From: Desulfurobacterium sp. TC5-1
GTDB lineage: Bacteria > Aquificota > Aquificia > Desulfurobacteriales > Desulfurobacteriaceae
Direction: 5' to 3'
Length of the DNA: 64,000 nucleotides
NCBI RefSeq assembly: GCF_000421485.1
Contig: NZ_ATXC01000001.1
Location: forward strand, 186,001 to 250,000
The first letter of the stretch is position 1; each line of letters opens with the position of its first letter. Made by a program: the position numbers and the translations under genes. The notes beneath the pieces are model-generated. The model was not told where the DNA came from, did not search any database, and saw only the letters and a list, made by a program, of their open reading frames with translations. Of the stretch, positions 45,809 through 54,930 are shown piece after piece.

Positions 45809-46656
45809 AAAGTCAGGCCTCCCTCTTTTATGAATCTTTCAAGCGCTTCTTCCCACGGTGGAATTTCAACGTTAAGTGTTTTGCTCAATTTTTTGTTGCT
45901 CATCGGTGAGAATCCCGGCCTTTTTGCTGGAAGTTTAAATGCGTCAGAGGTTACGGGTCTTATGAATTTATCCAGTTTGAGAAGTTTAAAAGTTAATCTT
46001 GCCCATTCAAATCTTGAGGTGTATCCTGAATTGACCAGATGGTAAAGGCCTGTCAGCCTTTCTTCGACTGCCTTTAGTGTGACGTCAACTATTGTTCTGG
46101 TAGATGTAGGTACTGAAAATTCGTCACATACAATTTTAAGAAAAGGCATCTTCTCTGCCCACCGGGTTAGTTTATATATGAAATTCTGTTTTCCCTTTCC
46201 GTAAACCCAGCTTACTCTGAAAATTAAATAATCATTTCCTATTTCCATTACCCGTTTTTCACCTTCAAGCTTTGTTTTTCCGTATTCATTTACCGGTGAT
46301 GGTTCGTCGCTTTCTGTGTACAGGCCGTCTTCTTTTTTTCCGTCAAAAACATAGTCTGTACTGTAATGGATGAGAAAACTACCCGCTTCCTTTGCTGCTA
46401 TGGCAAGGTTTTCAGGGCCGATTGCGTTGGTTTTGTAGGCAATTTCGTACTCTTCTTCGGCCTTATCGACTAAGTTGTAGGCCGCGCAGTTGATGATGAC
46501 TTCCGGTTTAAGTTCTCTTACTGCTTTTACAACGCTATCAAGGTTTCCGATATCAAGTTCTTTGTGGCTTAGAGCTTTGAAATCTGTTCCTTTTTCCGTT
46601 AATTTTCGGATAAACTCCCCGGCCAGCTGACCGTTTTTCCCCGTTATGAGTATCAC
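45805..46656 (-). CDS. rfbD: dTDP-4-dehydrorhamnose reductase
   Basis: 283-residue short-chain dehydrogenase of dTDP-rhamnose synthesis. N-terminal Rossmann motif G-K-N-G-Q-L, then A-Y-N-L-V-D-K-A-E, the S-T-D-Y-V-F-D-G segment and catalytic Y-G-K-T-K. C-terminal substrate region has R-P-G-F-S. Other rml/rfb genes are not adjacent. First gene of a two-gene transcript with the NusG paralogue. Confidence 0.88.
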   Translation of the reverse strand: MILITGKNGQLAGEFIRKLTEKGTDFKALSHKELDIGNLDSVVKAVRELKPEVIINCAAYNLVDKAEEEYEIAYKTNAIGPENLAIAAKEAGSFLIHYSTDYVFDGKKEDGLYTESDEPSPVNEYGKTKLEGEKRVMEIGNDYLIFRVSWVYGKGKQNFIYKLTRWAEKMPFLKIVCDEFSVPTSTRTIVDVTLKAVEERLTGLYHLVNSGYTSRFEWARLTFKLLKLDKFIRPVTSDAFKLPAKRPGFSPMSNKKLSKTLNVEIPPWEEALERFIKEGGLTL

Positions 46657-46788
46657 GTTTCCTCCTTCAACATAATTTGTGAGGTTAATTACATTTTAGC
46701 AATTAGCTTCAAATTTTCTCCTTTAGATATAAAAGTGTTATATTTAAATTTAAGGAAGTGGGAAAAATTCTGTAAATCAGGGGGGAAG

Positions 46789-47787
46789 ATGGCTTTAGCA
46801 GTAGCTGCTTACTGGAAACCTCTTGATAATCATAAAGTCAAGTGTCTCTTATGTCCGAGAGAGTGTGTTATAGCGGAAGATCAGAGCGGTTTTTGTCTTG
46901 TAAGGAAAAATGTAGGTGGACGGCTCGTATCAACTGTTTATGGAGAAATTGCTTCTGGTGGTTATGATCCTGTTGAGAAAAAACCTCTCTACCACTTTTA
47001 TCCCGGGCAGGTGATATTTTCCATCGGTACTAACGGTTGCAACCTTGACTGCCGTTCGTGTCAGAACTGGCAGATTTCAAGGCAGGAAACACATAGGGAA
47101 ATTTTCCCGCCGCGGATGGCGGTTGATTACGCCTCAAGATATAACTCAATCGGTATAGCTTACACCTATAACGATCCGATAGTCTGGTTTGAGTACGTAA
47201 AGGATACTGCCTCTATGATAAAAGAAAAAGGTCTTGTAAACGTGATGGTAACTAACGGAAATATAAATCTTGAACCTTTAAAAGAGCTTTTGCCGTTGAT
47301 TGATGCTTTTAATGTTGATCTAAAGGGTATGACCAAAGAGTATTACGCTAAATTTTCTTCCATGCCCAACCCGAACGTTTGGCAGGTTTGTGAAGAAATA
47401 AAAAAAGCGGGGAAACATATTGAACTTACAAAGTTGATAGTTCCTCGTTTTGATGAGTTTACCCCTGAATACTTTGAAACGTTTGCAAAATGGATTGCTA
47501 AAAATCTTGGCAAAGATACTCCTCTTCACCTTTCAAGGTTTTTCCCCGCTTACAAGTTAATGGATACGGCACCGACACCCGTTGAGGTTTTGAACATGGC
47601 TTACGATGTTTGTAAAGAGTATTTATACTACGTATATGTCGGCAATGTTATTGAACCTACGAGAGAGTCAACTTACTGCCCTGCCTGTGGTGCTTTGCTT
47701 GTTAAGAGGATAGGATACGAAGTCTCCGTTAATTTCTCTAACGGTAAGTGTCCTGAGTGTGGTAGGCCTGTAGATTTTGTGATTTAA
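46789..47787 (+). CDS. amrS: AmmeMemoRadiSam-type radical SAM protein
   Basis: 332 residues. The radical SAM cluster motif C-N-L-D-C-R-S-C lies near residue 84 (C-x3-C-x2-C), preceded by C-L-L-C-P-R-E-C, and the end has two C-P-x-C-G zinc-like motifs. The family usually co-occurs with Memo and AMMECR1 homologues, which are not in this window. The frame is open to 46735, but GGGGGGAAG immediately before the ATG at 46789 sets the start. Reaction unknown. Confidence 0.87.
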   Translation: MALAVAAYWKPLDNHKVKCLLCPRECVIAEDQSGFCLVRKNVGGRLVSTVYGEIASGGYDPVEKKPLYHFYPGQVIFSIGTNGCNLDCRSCQNWQISRQETHREIFPPRMAVDYASRYNSIGIAYTYNDPIVWFEYVKDTASMIKEKGLVNVMVTNGNINLEPLKELLPLIDAFNVDLKGMTKEYYAKFSSMPNPNVWQVCEEIKKAGKHIELTKLIVPRFDEFTPEYFETFAKWIAKNLGKDTPLHLSRFFPAYKLMDTAPTPVEVLNMAYDVCKEYLYYVYVGNVIEPTRESTYCPACGALLVKRIGYEVSVNFSNGKCPECGRPVDFVI

Positions 47788-47814
47788 CTATCTAAACGGA
47801 TTAGAGGGGGGAAC

Positions 47815-48273
47815 ATGGAAATTGTTAGTACCGTCTTTGGGAATGGGGAATTTATTCCTTCAAAGTACACCTGTGATGGTGAAGATGTGTCACCCTGTTT
47901 ACTGTTCCTGGATCCTCCGGAAGGGGTACGGAGTTTTGCCCTTATAGTAGAGGATCCAGATGCACCGTCAGGGACATTTACACATTGGGTTATTTACGAC
48001 ATTCCGGGGGATTTCGAAGGTTTACCAGAGGACGTGCCTCCGGCCGGTAATCTTGAATATGGAATAAAGCAGGGACTCAACGATTTTGGCAGGATAGGTT
48101 ACGGTGGTCCTTGCCCGCCTCCCGGAAATCCTCACAGGTACTTTTTCATTTTACTTGCTCTTGATGTTGAATCAACAGGCTTGCCCGCCGGAGCAACAAA
48201 ATCTGAGCTTTTGAGAGCTGTAGATGGTCACGTTATTACAACGGCCGAAATGGTTGGCCTTTATGGGAGATAA
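47815..48273 (+). CDS. YbhB/YbcL family Raf-kinase-inhibitor-like protein
   Basis: 152-residue PEBP-fold protein. E-D-P-D-A-P-S-G-T-F-T-H-W-V-I-Y-D-I-P is the ligand-pocket signature, and Y-G-G-P-C-P-P and H-R-Y-F-F follow. Bacterial members are small soluble proteins of uncertain function; a kinase-inhibiting role should not be assumed. GAGGGGGG precedes the ATG. Downstream of the radical SAM gene by 27 nt. Confidence 0.9.
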   Translation: MEIVSTVFGNGEFIPSKYTCDGEDVSPCLLFLDPPEGVRSFALIVEDPDAPSGTFTHWVIYDIPGDFEGLPEDVPPAGNLEYGIKQGLNDFGRIGYGGPCPPPGNPHRYFFILLALDVESTGLPAGATKSELLRAVDGHVITTAEMVGLYGR

Positions 48274-48278
48274 TGAGG

Positions 48279-48300
48279 AGGGAAGGAGGATGCCTTCCCT
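48279..48300. terminator. Possible terminator hairpin
   Basis: A stem AGGGAAGG (48279-48286) with CCTTCCCT (48293-48300) lies between convergent genes. No good T tract, so termination is uncertain. Confidence 0.5.
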
Positions 48301-48314
48301 CAGAAACTCATCTG

Positions 48315-49133
48315 TTATACAGGAAGGTTGAATTCTCTTAAGACTTCGTTAAGGGAAGTTTTCTTATCGGTAGATTCTTTCCTCTTTCCGATAATTAGAG
48401 CACAAGGAAGTCCGTATTCACCTGCAGGGAACTTTTTAATTCTCGTTCCCGGGATAACCACGCTTCTTGCCGGGATTCTTCCTTTATATTCGACAGGTTC
48501 GTCGCCAGTCACGTCAATAATTTTTGTGGAAGCTGTTATAACGACACCAGCACCAAGGACAGCTTCTTCTTCTATCACTGCGCCTTCAACAATTATGCAT
48601 CTTGAGCCTATAAAACAATTGTCTTCTATTATTACCGGTCTTGCGCCCGGTGGTTCAAGAACACCGCCGATTCCCACGCCACCTGACAGGTGTACATTTT
48701 TACCTATCTGTGCGCATGAACCTACGGTTGCCCACGTATCAACCATGGTGCCGCTCCCTACGTAGGCACCTATGTTTACGTAAGATGGCATCAGTATCGC
48801 ACCAGGTTCTATGTATGAACCGTACCTTGCCGTTGCAGGTGGAACGACCCTTACGCCGCGCCTTTCCCAGTCTTTTTTGAGGGGAATTTTATCGTAGTAC
48901 TCAAAAGGTCCAACTTCCATTACCTTCATTTCTGATATGGGGAAAAACAGGAGAATTGCTTTCTTAACCCAATCGTTTACCTTCCACTTTCCCACGCCTT
49001 CCCTTTCAGCTACTCTTATCTTACCTTCATCAAGAAGGGCGATTACTTCTTTGATAGCCTCTTTCGTTTTCTCATCTTTTAAAAGCTCTCTATTTTCCCA
49101 TGCCTGTTCAATTATCTTTTTCAGTTCTTCCAT
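48315..49133 (-). CDS. dapD: Tetrahydrodipicolinate N-succinyltransferase
   Basis: 272 residues. Succinyl-CoA-dependent step of lysine/diaminopimelate synthesis. The left-handed beta-helix shows hexapeptide repeats from about residue 110 (G-A-Y-V-G-S-G-T, G-S-C-A-Q-I-G, N-C-F-I-G-S-R-C). W-K-V-N-D-W-V-K-K-A near residue 48 is family-specific. It uses the succinyl-CoA made by sucCD. AGGAGG lies upstream of the start; 10 nt downstream of the TolQ-like gene. Confidence 0.93.
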   Translation of the reverse strand: MEELKKIIEQAWENRELLKDEKTKEAIKEVIALLDEGKIRVAEREGVGKWKVNDWVKKAILLFFPISEMKVMEVGPFEYYDKIPLKKDWERRGVRVVPPATARYGSYIEPGAILMPSYVNIGAYVGSGTMVDTWATVGSCAQIGKNVHLSGGVGIGGVLEPPGARPVIIEDNCFIGSRCIIVEGAVIEEEAVLGAGVVITASTKIIDVTGDEPVEYKGRIPARSVVIPGTRIKKFPAGEYGLPCALIIGKRKESTDKKTSLNEVLREFNLPV

Positions 49134-49143
49134 TTTTACCTCC

Positions 49144-49767
49144 TTAATGTTTAAAGCCTTTCAGGTTGTTAGCAATTATTACCCCGGCCTGCTCTATGTC
49201 AAGTATTAATTTGTCAAGTTTTCTCTGAAGGAGGTTGTAGGCAACGTAGGACGGGACGGCAACTATGAGGCCAAGCACCGTTGTCAAGAGGGCTTCTGCT
49301 ATTCCTGCAGAGAGCTGTTGAGGGTTTGCCATTGCTGCTGTTCCCGTGTCCAGAACGCCGAAAATTTTAACCATTCCAATTACGGTACCAAGGAGTCCTA
49401 AAAGAGGTGCTACAGTTGCTATCGTTGCAAGTAGCGTCATTCCCCTTTCAAGTTCAGCTATTTTTTTTCTTGCTATTACTTCAAATGCATTGAGGAAGTT
49501 GGTTCTTGATATTTCTCCAATGTTTCTGAACGCCTCTATTATGATTTCTGAAATCAAAAACTTGTTTCTTTTGCAAAATTCTATAACGTCTCCGATCTTT
49601 TCAGACGATAAAAGCAGTACCATCGTTCTTATTCCGTCAGGAGGTGCAATTTTTGATGATCTAAGTACCAGGATTTTTTCAATGACTATGGCAAGTGCCA
49701 CTATAGACAGGAAAAGCAATATGTATCCTATGAATCCACTTTTGGAAATTATTGCTAAGGCGTTCAT
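49144..49767 (-). CDS. MotA/TolQ/ExbB proton channel family protein
   Basis: 207 residues with three hydrophobic segments (about 12-32, 115-140 and 160-185). The conserved core G-L-L-G-T-V-I-G-M-V near 125 and the preceding L-A-T-I-A-T-V-A-P-L-L identify the family. ExbB/TolQ-like proteins use proton motive force to energise outer-membrane transport or cell-envelope work. Normally an ExbD/TolR gene follows; here dapD follows, so the partner must lie elsewhere. Confidence 0.83.
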   Translation of the reverse strand: MNALAIISKSGFIGYILLFLSIVALAIVIEKILVLRSSKIAPPDGIRTMVLLLSSEKIGDVIEFCKRNKFLISEIIIEAFRNIGEISRTNFLNAFEVIARKKIAELERGMTLLATIATVAPLLGLLGTVIGMVKIFGVLDTGTAAMANPQQLSAGIAEALLTTVLGLIVAVPSYVAYNLLQRKLDKLILDIEQAGVIIANNLKGFKH

Positions 49768-49827
49768 GTTTTTGCCTCCGAGAGGATTAGAAATTCAGTG
49801 CAGATTATACCATTTGCCCTTTTGTTA

Positions 49828-49856
49828 TTGACGTTCCGTTTAAGGAAATATATTAG
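49828..49856 (+). promoter_or_regulatory. Sigma-70-type promoter of pyk
   Basis: TTGACG (49828-49833) and TATTAG (49851-49856) are spaced by 17 bp, 44 bp before the pyk ATG. Confidence 0.65.
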
Positions 49857-49900
49857 AATTTTGAATTAAGAGAAAAAGGCATTTTCAGAGAGAGGGAAAG

Positions 49901-51304
49901 ATGAAAAGGGCAAAAATAGTTGCAACTTTGGGGCCGGCCGTTAGCGATGTTGAAACGCTTAAAAGGCTTGTTGAAGAGGGTCTTAATGTTGTTAGGTTGA
50001 ACATGTCTCACGGGAGTCACGAAGAACACAGAGAGAGGATAAAACTTGTTAGAGAGGTTGAGAAAGAAACCAAAAAGCCGATTCCCATACTTGTTGACCT
50101 CTGCGGTCCAAAGATAAGGATAGGCAAGATAAAAAATGAGCCTTTATACCTTCACAGGGGAAATACGGTTGTTCTTACCTCTGACAGGAATCACGGTGAT
50201 GATGAGATTTTCGTTAATTACGAGCGCCTTCCTGAAGAGGTTAAACCTGGCGAGGCCATTCTTTTAGCTGATGGTGCCTTCAGGTTAAGAGTAAAAGAAA
50301 TTTCGGGAAGAAGGGTAATCTGTGAGGTTGTTGTGGGTGGTCCTTTGACTTCCCACAAGGGCGTTAACCTTCCTCATACTTCCCTTTCGATTCCTGCCCT
50401 GACACAGAAAGATAGAGAAGACGTGGAATTTGCCGTCAGAGAAGGTGCTGACATAATAGCTCTCTCTTTTGTAAGGAAGGCGGATGACGTCCTTGAGCTT
50501 AAGGCTTTGCTTGATACTTTAAATGCTTCCCATATACCAGTTGTAGCAAAAATTGAAAAGCCGGAGGCCGTAGATAGGATAGACGAGATTTTGGAAGCAG
50601 CAGATTCCATAATGGTGGCAAGAGGCGACCTTGGCGTTGAAATGCCAATTGAGAAGGTGCCTGTCATACAGAAAATGCTTATAAGGAAGGCAAATAGAAA
50701 GGGAAAGCCGGTTATAACCGCTACGCAGATGCTAAAGTCAATGGTTGACATGCCGATACCTACGAGAGCCGAAGTTACCGATATTGCAAATGCGGTTCTT
50801 GACGGTACCGATGCGCTTATGCTTTCAGAAGAAACGGCTGTCGGTAAGTATCCGGTGGAAGTTATAAAGACAATGTCAAAGGTGATAAGGGAAGCCGAGA
50901 AGATGTATCCTTACAGGCGTTATGAAGAAATTGAACCCGTTACGCTTCAGGATTCCCTTGCCAGGGCTGCCTGCGGTCTTGCGCAGAACAAACAGATAAA
51001 AGCCATCATCCCGTTTACGAGGACCGGTGCTACGGCCATGGCAGTTGCAAAGTTCAGACCTTCCGTTCCCGTTTTTGCAGTTACTCACGATGTTAAAACA
51101 AGCAGGAAGCTTGCACTTATTTGGGGTATTGAATCGTGCTTGACAGTTCAGGTTGATTCTGTTGAAAAGATGATAAACGTTTCCGTTCAAGCGGTTAAAG
51201 ATAGAGGTATTGCAAAATCGGGCGATAAGATTATAGTTTTAGCAGGTGCACCGACAGGGGTGCCCGGCAGTACAAATTTAGTTAAGGTGGTTGAGGTTAG
51301 ATAA
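49901..51304 (+). CDS. pyk: Pyruvate kinase
   Basis: 467 residues. N-terminal T/K-I-V-A-T-L-G-P-A, then R-L-N-M-S-H-G-S-H, the signature I-E-K-P-E-A-V-D-R-I-D-E-I and M-V-A-R-G-D-L-G-V-E, and K-P-V-I-T-A-T-Q-M-L. The C-terminal allosteric domain is present. It transfers phosphate from PEP to ADP. GAGAGGGAAAG precedes the ATG. Its TAA shares a base with the topA ATG (TAATG). Confidence 0.95.
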   Translation: MKRAKIVATLGPAVSDVETLKRLVEEGLNVVRLNMSHGSHEEHRERIKLVREVEKETKKPIPILVDLCGPKIRIGKIKNEPLYLHRGNTVVLTSDRNHGDDEIFVNYERLPEEVKPGEAILLADGAFRLRVKEISGRRVICEVVVGGPLTSHKGVNLPHTSLSIPALTQKDREDVEFAVREGADIIALSFVRKADDVLELKALLDTLNASHIPVVAKIEKPEAVDRIDEILEAADSIMVARGDLGVEMPIEKVPVIQKMLIRKANRKGKPVITATQMLKSMVDMPIPTRAEVTDIANAVLDGTDALMLSEETAVGKYPVEVIKTMSKVIREAEKMYPYRRYEEIEPVTLQDSLARAACGLAQNKQIKAIIPFTRTGATAMAVAKFRPSVPVFAVTHDVKTSRKLALIWGIESCLTVQVDSVEKMINVSVQAVKDRGIAKSGDKIIVLAGAPTGVPGSTNLVKVVEVR

Positions 51305-53424
51305 TGGCAAAGGCGAAGAAGAAGCTTCTCATTGTTGAGTCACCGGCAAAAGCAAAAACAATTCAACGCTATCTTGGAAAAGATTTCATTGTTAAGGCTT
51401 CCATGGGGCACGTTCGTGACCTTCCGGAAAAAGAGTTTGGTGTTGACATTGAAAAGGATTTTAAGCCTAAGTACGTGATAATAAAAGGTAAGCAGAAGGT
51501 AGTAAAAGAGATTAAAGAGGCCGCAAAGAAGGCTGATGAGGTTTACCTTGCTACTGACCCTGATAGAGAAGGAGAAGCTATAAGCTGGCACATTGCCCAC
51601 ATTTTAAAAAGATTAAAAAAAGACGGCATTTACAGGGTTAGATTTCACGAAATCACCAAAAAGGCCATTCAGGAAGCGATAAAGAATGCTGATACGATAG
51701 ACGAGAAAAAAGTTGATGCTCAGCAGGCAAGGAGAATCCTTGACAGGATTGTTGGTTACACGATTTCGCCTCTCCTATCCCGCCGATTTAAAAAAGCCCT
51801 TTCGGCCGGTAGGGTTCAATCGGTGGCTTTAAGGCTTATCTGCGATAGGGAAGAGGAGATAAGGGCTTTTAAGCCAAAGGAATACTGGACGATAGAAGCC
51901 CTATTTGGTGCAGATGAGGGTGATTTTTCAGCAAAGCTTTCTGCCGTTGACGGGAAAAAGCTTTCAAAGTTCTCAATACCTGATGAGGCTACTGCTAAAG
52001 ATTTGGTTGAAAAGGCAAAGCAGGCTGCCTCTTTTGTTGTTGCCTCTGTTGAGACAAAAGAGCGGAAGAGAAAGCCCTATCCGCCGTTTATAACGAGTAC
52101 TCTTCAGCAGGAAGCATCAAAGCGTTTTGGATTCCCTGCAAAGCTTACCATGCAAATAGCACAGCAGCTTTACGAAGGTATTGACATAGGCAGCGAAAGG
52201 GTTGGTCTTATTACATATATGAGAACAGATTCAACGAGGGTATCAGACGAAGCCGTAAAAGAGGCGAGAGGCTTTATAGAGAAGGAGTTCGGTAAAGATT
52301 ATCTTCCACAGAGGCCAAGGACTTACGAAGGGAAAACGCCAAAATCTGCCCAGGACGCCCACGAGGCAATAAGACCCACATCTGTGGAGAGAACGCCTGA
52401 AAGCATTAAGAATTACCTTACGCCCGAGCAGTTTAAACTTTACGATCTGATATGGCGCAGGTTTGTTGCTTCCCAGATGAAAGATGCCGTCTTTAACACC
52501 GTTGCAATGGATGTTGAAGGTAACGGCCTTGTTTTCCGTGCCACCGGAAGCACCGTAAAGTTTCCAGGGTTCATGAAGGTTTACAAAATTGATGTTGACG
52601 AAAAGCTGCTTCCGCCTGTTAAAGAGGGTGAAAGGGTTGAACTGAAAGATATTAAAGGTGTTCAGCACTTCACAGAACCCCCACCAAGATACACGGAAGG
52701 TACGCTTGTAAAAGCTCTTGAAGAGGAAGGGGTAGGCAGGCCTTCAACTTACGCAACGATAATTTCAAACATCATTCAAAGAGGCTATGTAGAAAAGGAA
52801 AAGCAGAAGTTAAAGCCGACGGAACTTGGTGAATTTATTAACGGTCTTTTGAAAAAGCTTTTTCCGAAGGTTGTTGACATAAAATTTACTGCAAACATTG
52901 AAGAAGAGCTTGACAAGATAGAGGAAGGTCAGAAAAAGTGGAAAGAACTTTTAAAGGAATTCTACTTTGGCGAATTTAAAGACCTCCTTGAGAAAGCAAA
53001 AAAAGATCTGAAAGAGCTAAAGGGTGAACCGGTTGGCCGTAAGTGTCCAAAGTGCGGTGCTGAATTGCTTAAAATATACGGCAGGTACGGTGCATTTATT
53101 GCCTGTTCAAATTATCCTGAATGCGATTACAAGGAAAACGGTAAAAAAGAGGACGAAAAAGTTGGCCGCAAATGTCCTGAATGTGGGGCAGAACTTGTGA
53201 TTAAAAGCGGTAGATACGGAAGATTTATTGCCTGTTCAAACTATCCTGAATGTAAGTACACTGAAAGGATAACTTACGGAAAGTGTCCCGAATGCGGAGA
53301 AGGTGATATAGTAGAAAGGAGGAGCAAGAAAGGGCGCGTTTTCTACGGCTGCTCAAGGTATCCTGAATGTAAGTACACCGCCAATAAACCGCCAGAACCG
53401 GCAAAGAAGGAGAGTGAAAAATGA
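51304..53424 (+). CDS. topA: DNA topoisomerase I
   Basis: Type IA topoisomerase of 706 residues. Toprim domain I-V-E-S-P-A-K-A-K-T-I at the N-terminus with D-P-D-R-E-G-E-A. The catalytic Tyr is in L-I-T-Y-M-R-T-D-S near residue 310. Three C-terminal C4 zinc motifs (C-P-K-C-G..., C-P-E-C-G..., C-P-E-C-G... each closing with C-x5-C) occupy about residues 575-695. Relaxes negative supercoils. Coupled to pyk upstream and to the phosphoesterase gene downstream (ATGA). Confidence 0.95.
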   Translation: MAKAKKKLLIVESPAKAKTIQRYLGKDFIVKASMGHVRDLPEKEFGVDIEKDFKPKYVIIKGKQKVVKEIKEAAKKADEVYLATDPDREGEAISWHIAHILKRLKKDGIYRVRFHEITKKAIQEAIKNADTIDEKKVDAQQARRILDRIVGYTISPLLSRRFKKALSAGRVQSVALRLICDREEEIRAFKPKEYWTIEALFGADEGDFSAKLSAVDGKKLSKFSIPDEATAKDLVEKAKQAASFVVASVETKERKRKPYPPFITSTLQQEASKRFGFPAKLTMQIAQQLYEGIDIGSERVGLITYMRTDSTRVSDEAVKEARGFIEKEFGKDYLPQRPRTYEGKTPKSAQDAHEAIRPTSVERTPESIKNYLTPEQFKLYDLIWRRFVASQMKDAVFNTVAMDVEGNGLVFRATGSTVKFPGFMKVYKIDVDEKLLPPVKEGERVELKDIKGVQHFTEPPPRYTEGTLVKALEEEGVGRPSTYATIISNIIQRGYVEKEKQKLKPTELGEFINGLLKKLFPKVVDIKFTANIEEELDKIEEGQKKWKELLKEFYFGEFKDLLEKAKKDLKELKGEPVGRKCPKCGAELLKIYGRYGAFIACSNYPECDYKENGKKEDEKVGRKCPECGAELVIKSGRYGRFIACSNYPECKYTERITYGKCPECGEGDIVERRSKKGRVFYGCSRYPECKYTANKPPEPAKKESEK

Positions 53425-53891
53425 AAGTGGCAGTTGTTTCTGACAGCCACGATAACGTTGAAAAGAGCAGAAAGTTTGTAGAACTTGTTAACGGTATGGA
53501 TGTTGGACTTGTAGTGCACTGCGGTGACATTATTTCACCGTTTACCATGGAGGTATTTAAGAAGGTGGAAGCACCTCTGACGGTTGTTTTTGGAAATAAC
53601 GACGGTGAAGTTGCCGGTCTGCTTAAAAGCTTTTCTGAAATAAAGAAACCGCCTCTTTTCGTGGAGATTGACGGAAAAAAGGCGGTGGTCATGCACGAAC
53701 CTGTACTTTTGGACGTTATTCCGGGGAGTGTTGATTTCCTGTTCTTTGGCCACACCCACGAGGTTTTCGTAGATAAGATTAAAGGGACTGTTGTTGTAAA
53801 TCCCGGTGAACTGTGCGGCTATCTTTCAAATCATTCAACATTTGCTATACTTGATACGGCGACCGGCGAAGTTACTGTAGAGGAGATTTGA
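53421..53891 (+). CDS. YfcE/MJ0936-type metallophosphoesterase
   Basis: 156 residues. Metal-binding motifs are V-V-S-D-S-H-D at the start, H-C-G-D-I near residue 34, F-G-N-N-D-G (about 57), V-M-H-E near 92 and F-G-H-T-H near 112. This is the compact bacterial/archaeal phosphodiesterase family; natural substrate not known. Overlaps topA by 4 nt and shares one base with the next gene's start. Confidence 0.9.
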   Translation: MKVAVVSDSHDNVEKSRKFVELVNGMDVGLVVHCGDIISPFTMEVFKKVEAPLTVVFGNNDGEVAGLLKSFSEIKKPPLFVEIDGKKAVVMHEPVLLDVIPGSVDFLFFGHTHEVFVDKIKGTVVVNPGELCGYLSNHSTFAILDTATGEVTVEEI

Positions 53892-54526
53892 TGTCTGCTG
53901 TAAACATAATAGAGAAGATACTCAACGAGAGACACGACTGTGAAATTGGAAATTTTGAGTGCTGCATTGTTTGTTCTTCAAGACTTTTATCCTGCAAGCT
54001 TTTTTCTTTTCCTTCCTGTGCTTTTATTGTTGCAAACGCCGGGTGTCAGGCGGCAACAAACCTTGCGTCTATTTACTATGCCGTTAAAACCTACAACCTG
54101 CCTCTCATCGGTGTTATAGAAACTAACGGTATATCGGTTAAGGACTTGATAGGAATGAATTTCCCCGCCGCAGAGGTAGAATTTAAAGTTCTCTCAAAGG
54201 TTTATGAAGAAAACTTTGAGATACTCGCACCGCTTTACGAATCGGAAGAACTGCTCAATACGGCTTTCATAGAGCTTAATATCGATGCTCAGGTTGATGT
54301 TATTAAAAACGTTCCTGAATTTGAAAAGCTTTTTGAAGAGAGAGGACTTTTAATATGCGGTTTTGTTTTTGATGAAGCCTGCGTTTACGGAGAAAAGCCG
54401 GGCTTTTACCTTACCAATTGTAACGGTCTGAAAGATCCGGAAGCCATAAGGCAGCTTGATTTTATGGAAAACCTACCGGAGCCTCTTTTAAAGGAAAAAG
54501 TAAACAGGCTTCACATCCAGATGTGA
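53891..54526 (+). CDS. Beta-carbonic-anhydrase-like protein lacking zinc ligands
   Basis: 211 residues, no confident family name. The ATG at 53891 follows GAGGAG and is preferred over an in-frame TTG 3 nt earlier. Residues 28-80 can be aligned with beta-carbonic anhydrases: V-C-S-S-R-L-L in place of C-x-D-x-R, then L-F...A-F-I-V-A-N-A-G, then I-G-V-I-E-T-N-G in place of I-x-H-x-x-C-G. The usual His and second Cys are Glu and Gly, so canonical zinc binding seems lost. Cysteine-rich N-terminus. The relation is inferred from motifs only. Confidence 0.5.
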   Translation: MSAVNIIEKILNERHDCEIGNFECCIVCSSRLLSCKLFSFPSCAFIVANAGCQAATNLASIYYAVKTYNLPLIGVIETNGISVKDLIGMNFPAAEVEFKVLSKVYEENFEILAPLYESEELLNTAFIELNIDAQVDVIKNVPEFEKLFEERGLLICGFVFDEACVYGEKPGFYLTNCNGLKDPEAIRQLDFMENLPEPLLKEKVNRLHIQM

Positions 54527-54540
54527 CTCTGGAACTGTTC

Positions 54541-54845
54541 CTTGCGCCATTCTGAACCCCTTTTCAGTCATCAGGATGACACGAAACAAAACGTCATTCT
54601 GAGGCGCCCTGCGCCGAAGAATCTCAACAAACCTTTAAAATTCCCCCTTCCGTCATTCTGAGCTTCTTTTCTGTCATCCTGAGCGTTTCTTTGTCATTCT
54701 GAGCGCAAGCGAAGAATCTCATCCTATCAGCATGGACTCTCCGGTGCACAGCACCTCAGAGTGACGAAAAGGAACGGATTCTTCGGCTATACGTAGCCTC
54801 AGAATGACAAAAGAAAAAGTCATTCTGAGCGTAGCGAAGGATCTC
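54541..54845. repeat. Hairpin repeat cluster A
   Basis: At least five complete units of a 27-34 bp palindromic repeat (54593-54625, 54693-54720, 54735-54764, 54777-54809, 54819-54845) in both orientations, plus truncated heads near 54651 and 54671. Each unit has outer arms such as ATTCT/AGAAT and a variable inner stem (GGCGC/GCGCC, GGTGC/GCACC, GGCTA/TAGCC). The stretch to 54930 is otherwise non-coding. Confidence 0.9.
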
Positions 54846-54930
54846 CCTCACCCCATGAACAATTTCCACTCAGGTAATATATTTAATAACGTAATTATTT
54901 ATCAGAACTTGATTAAGGAGTTAAAATATA

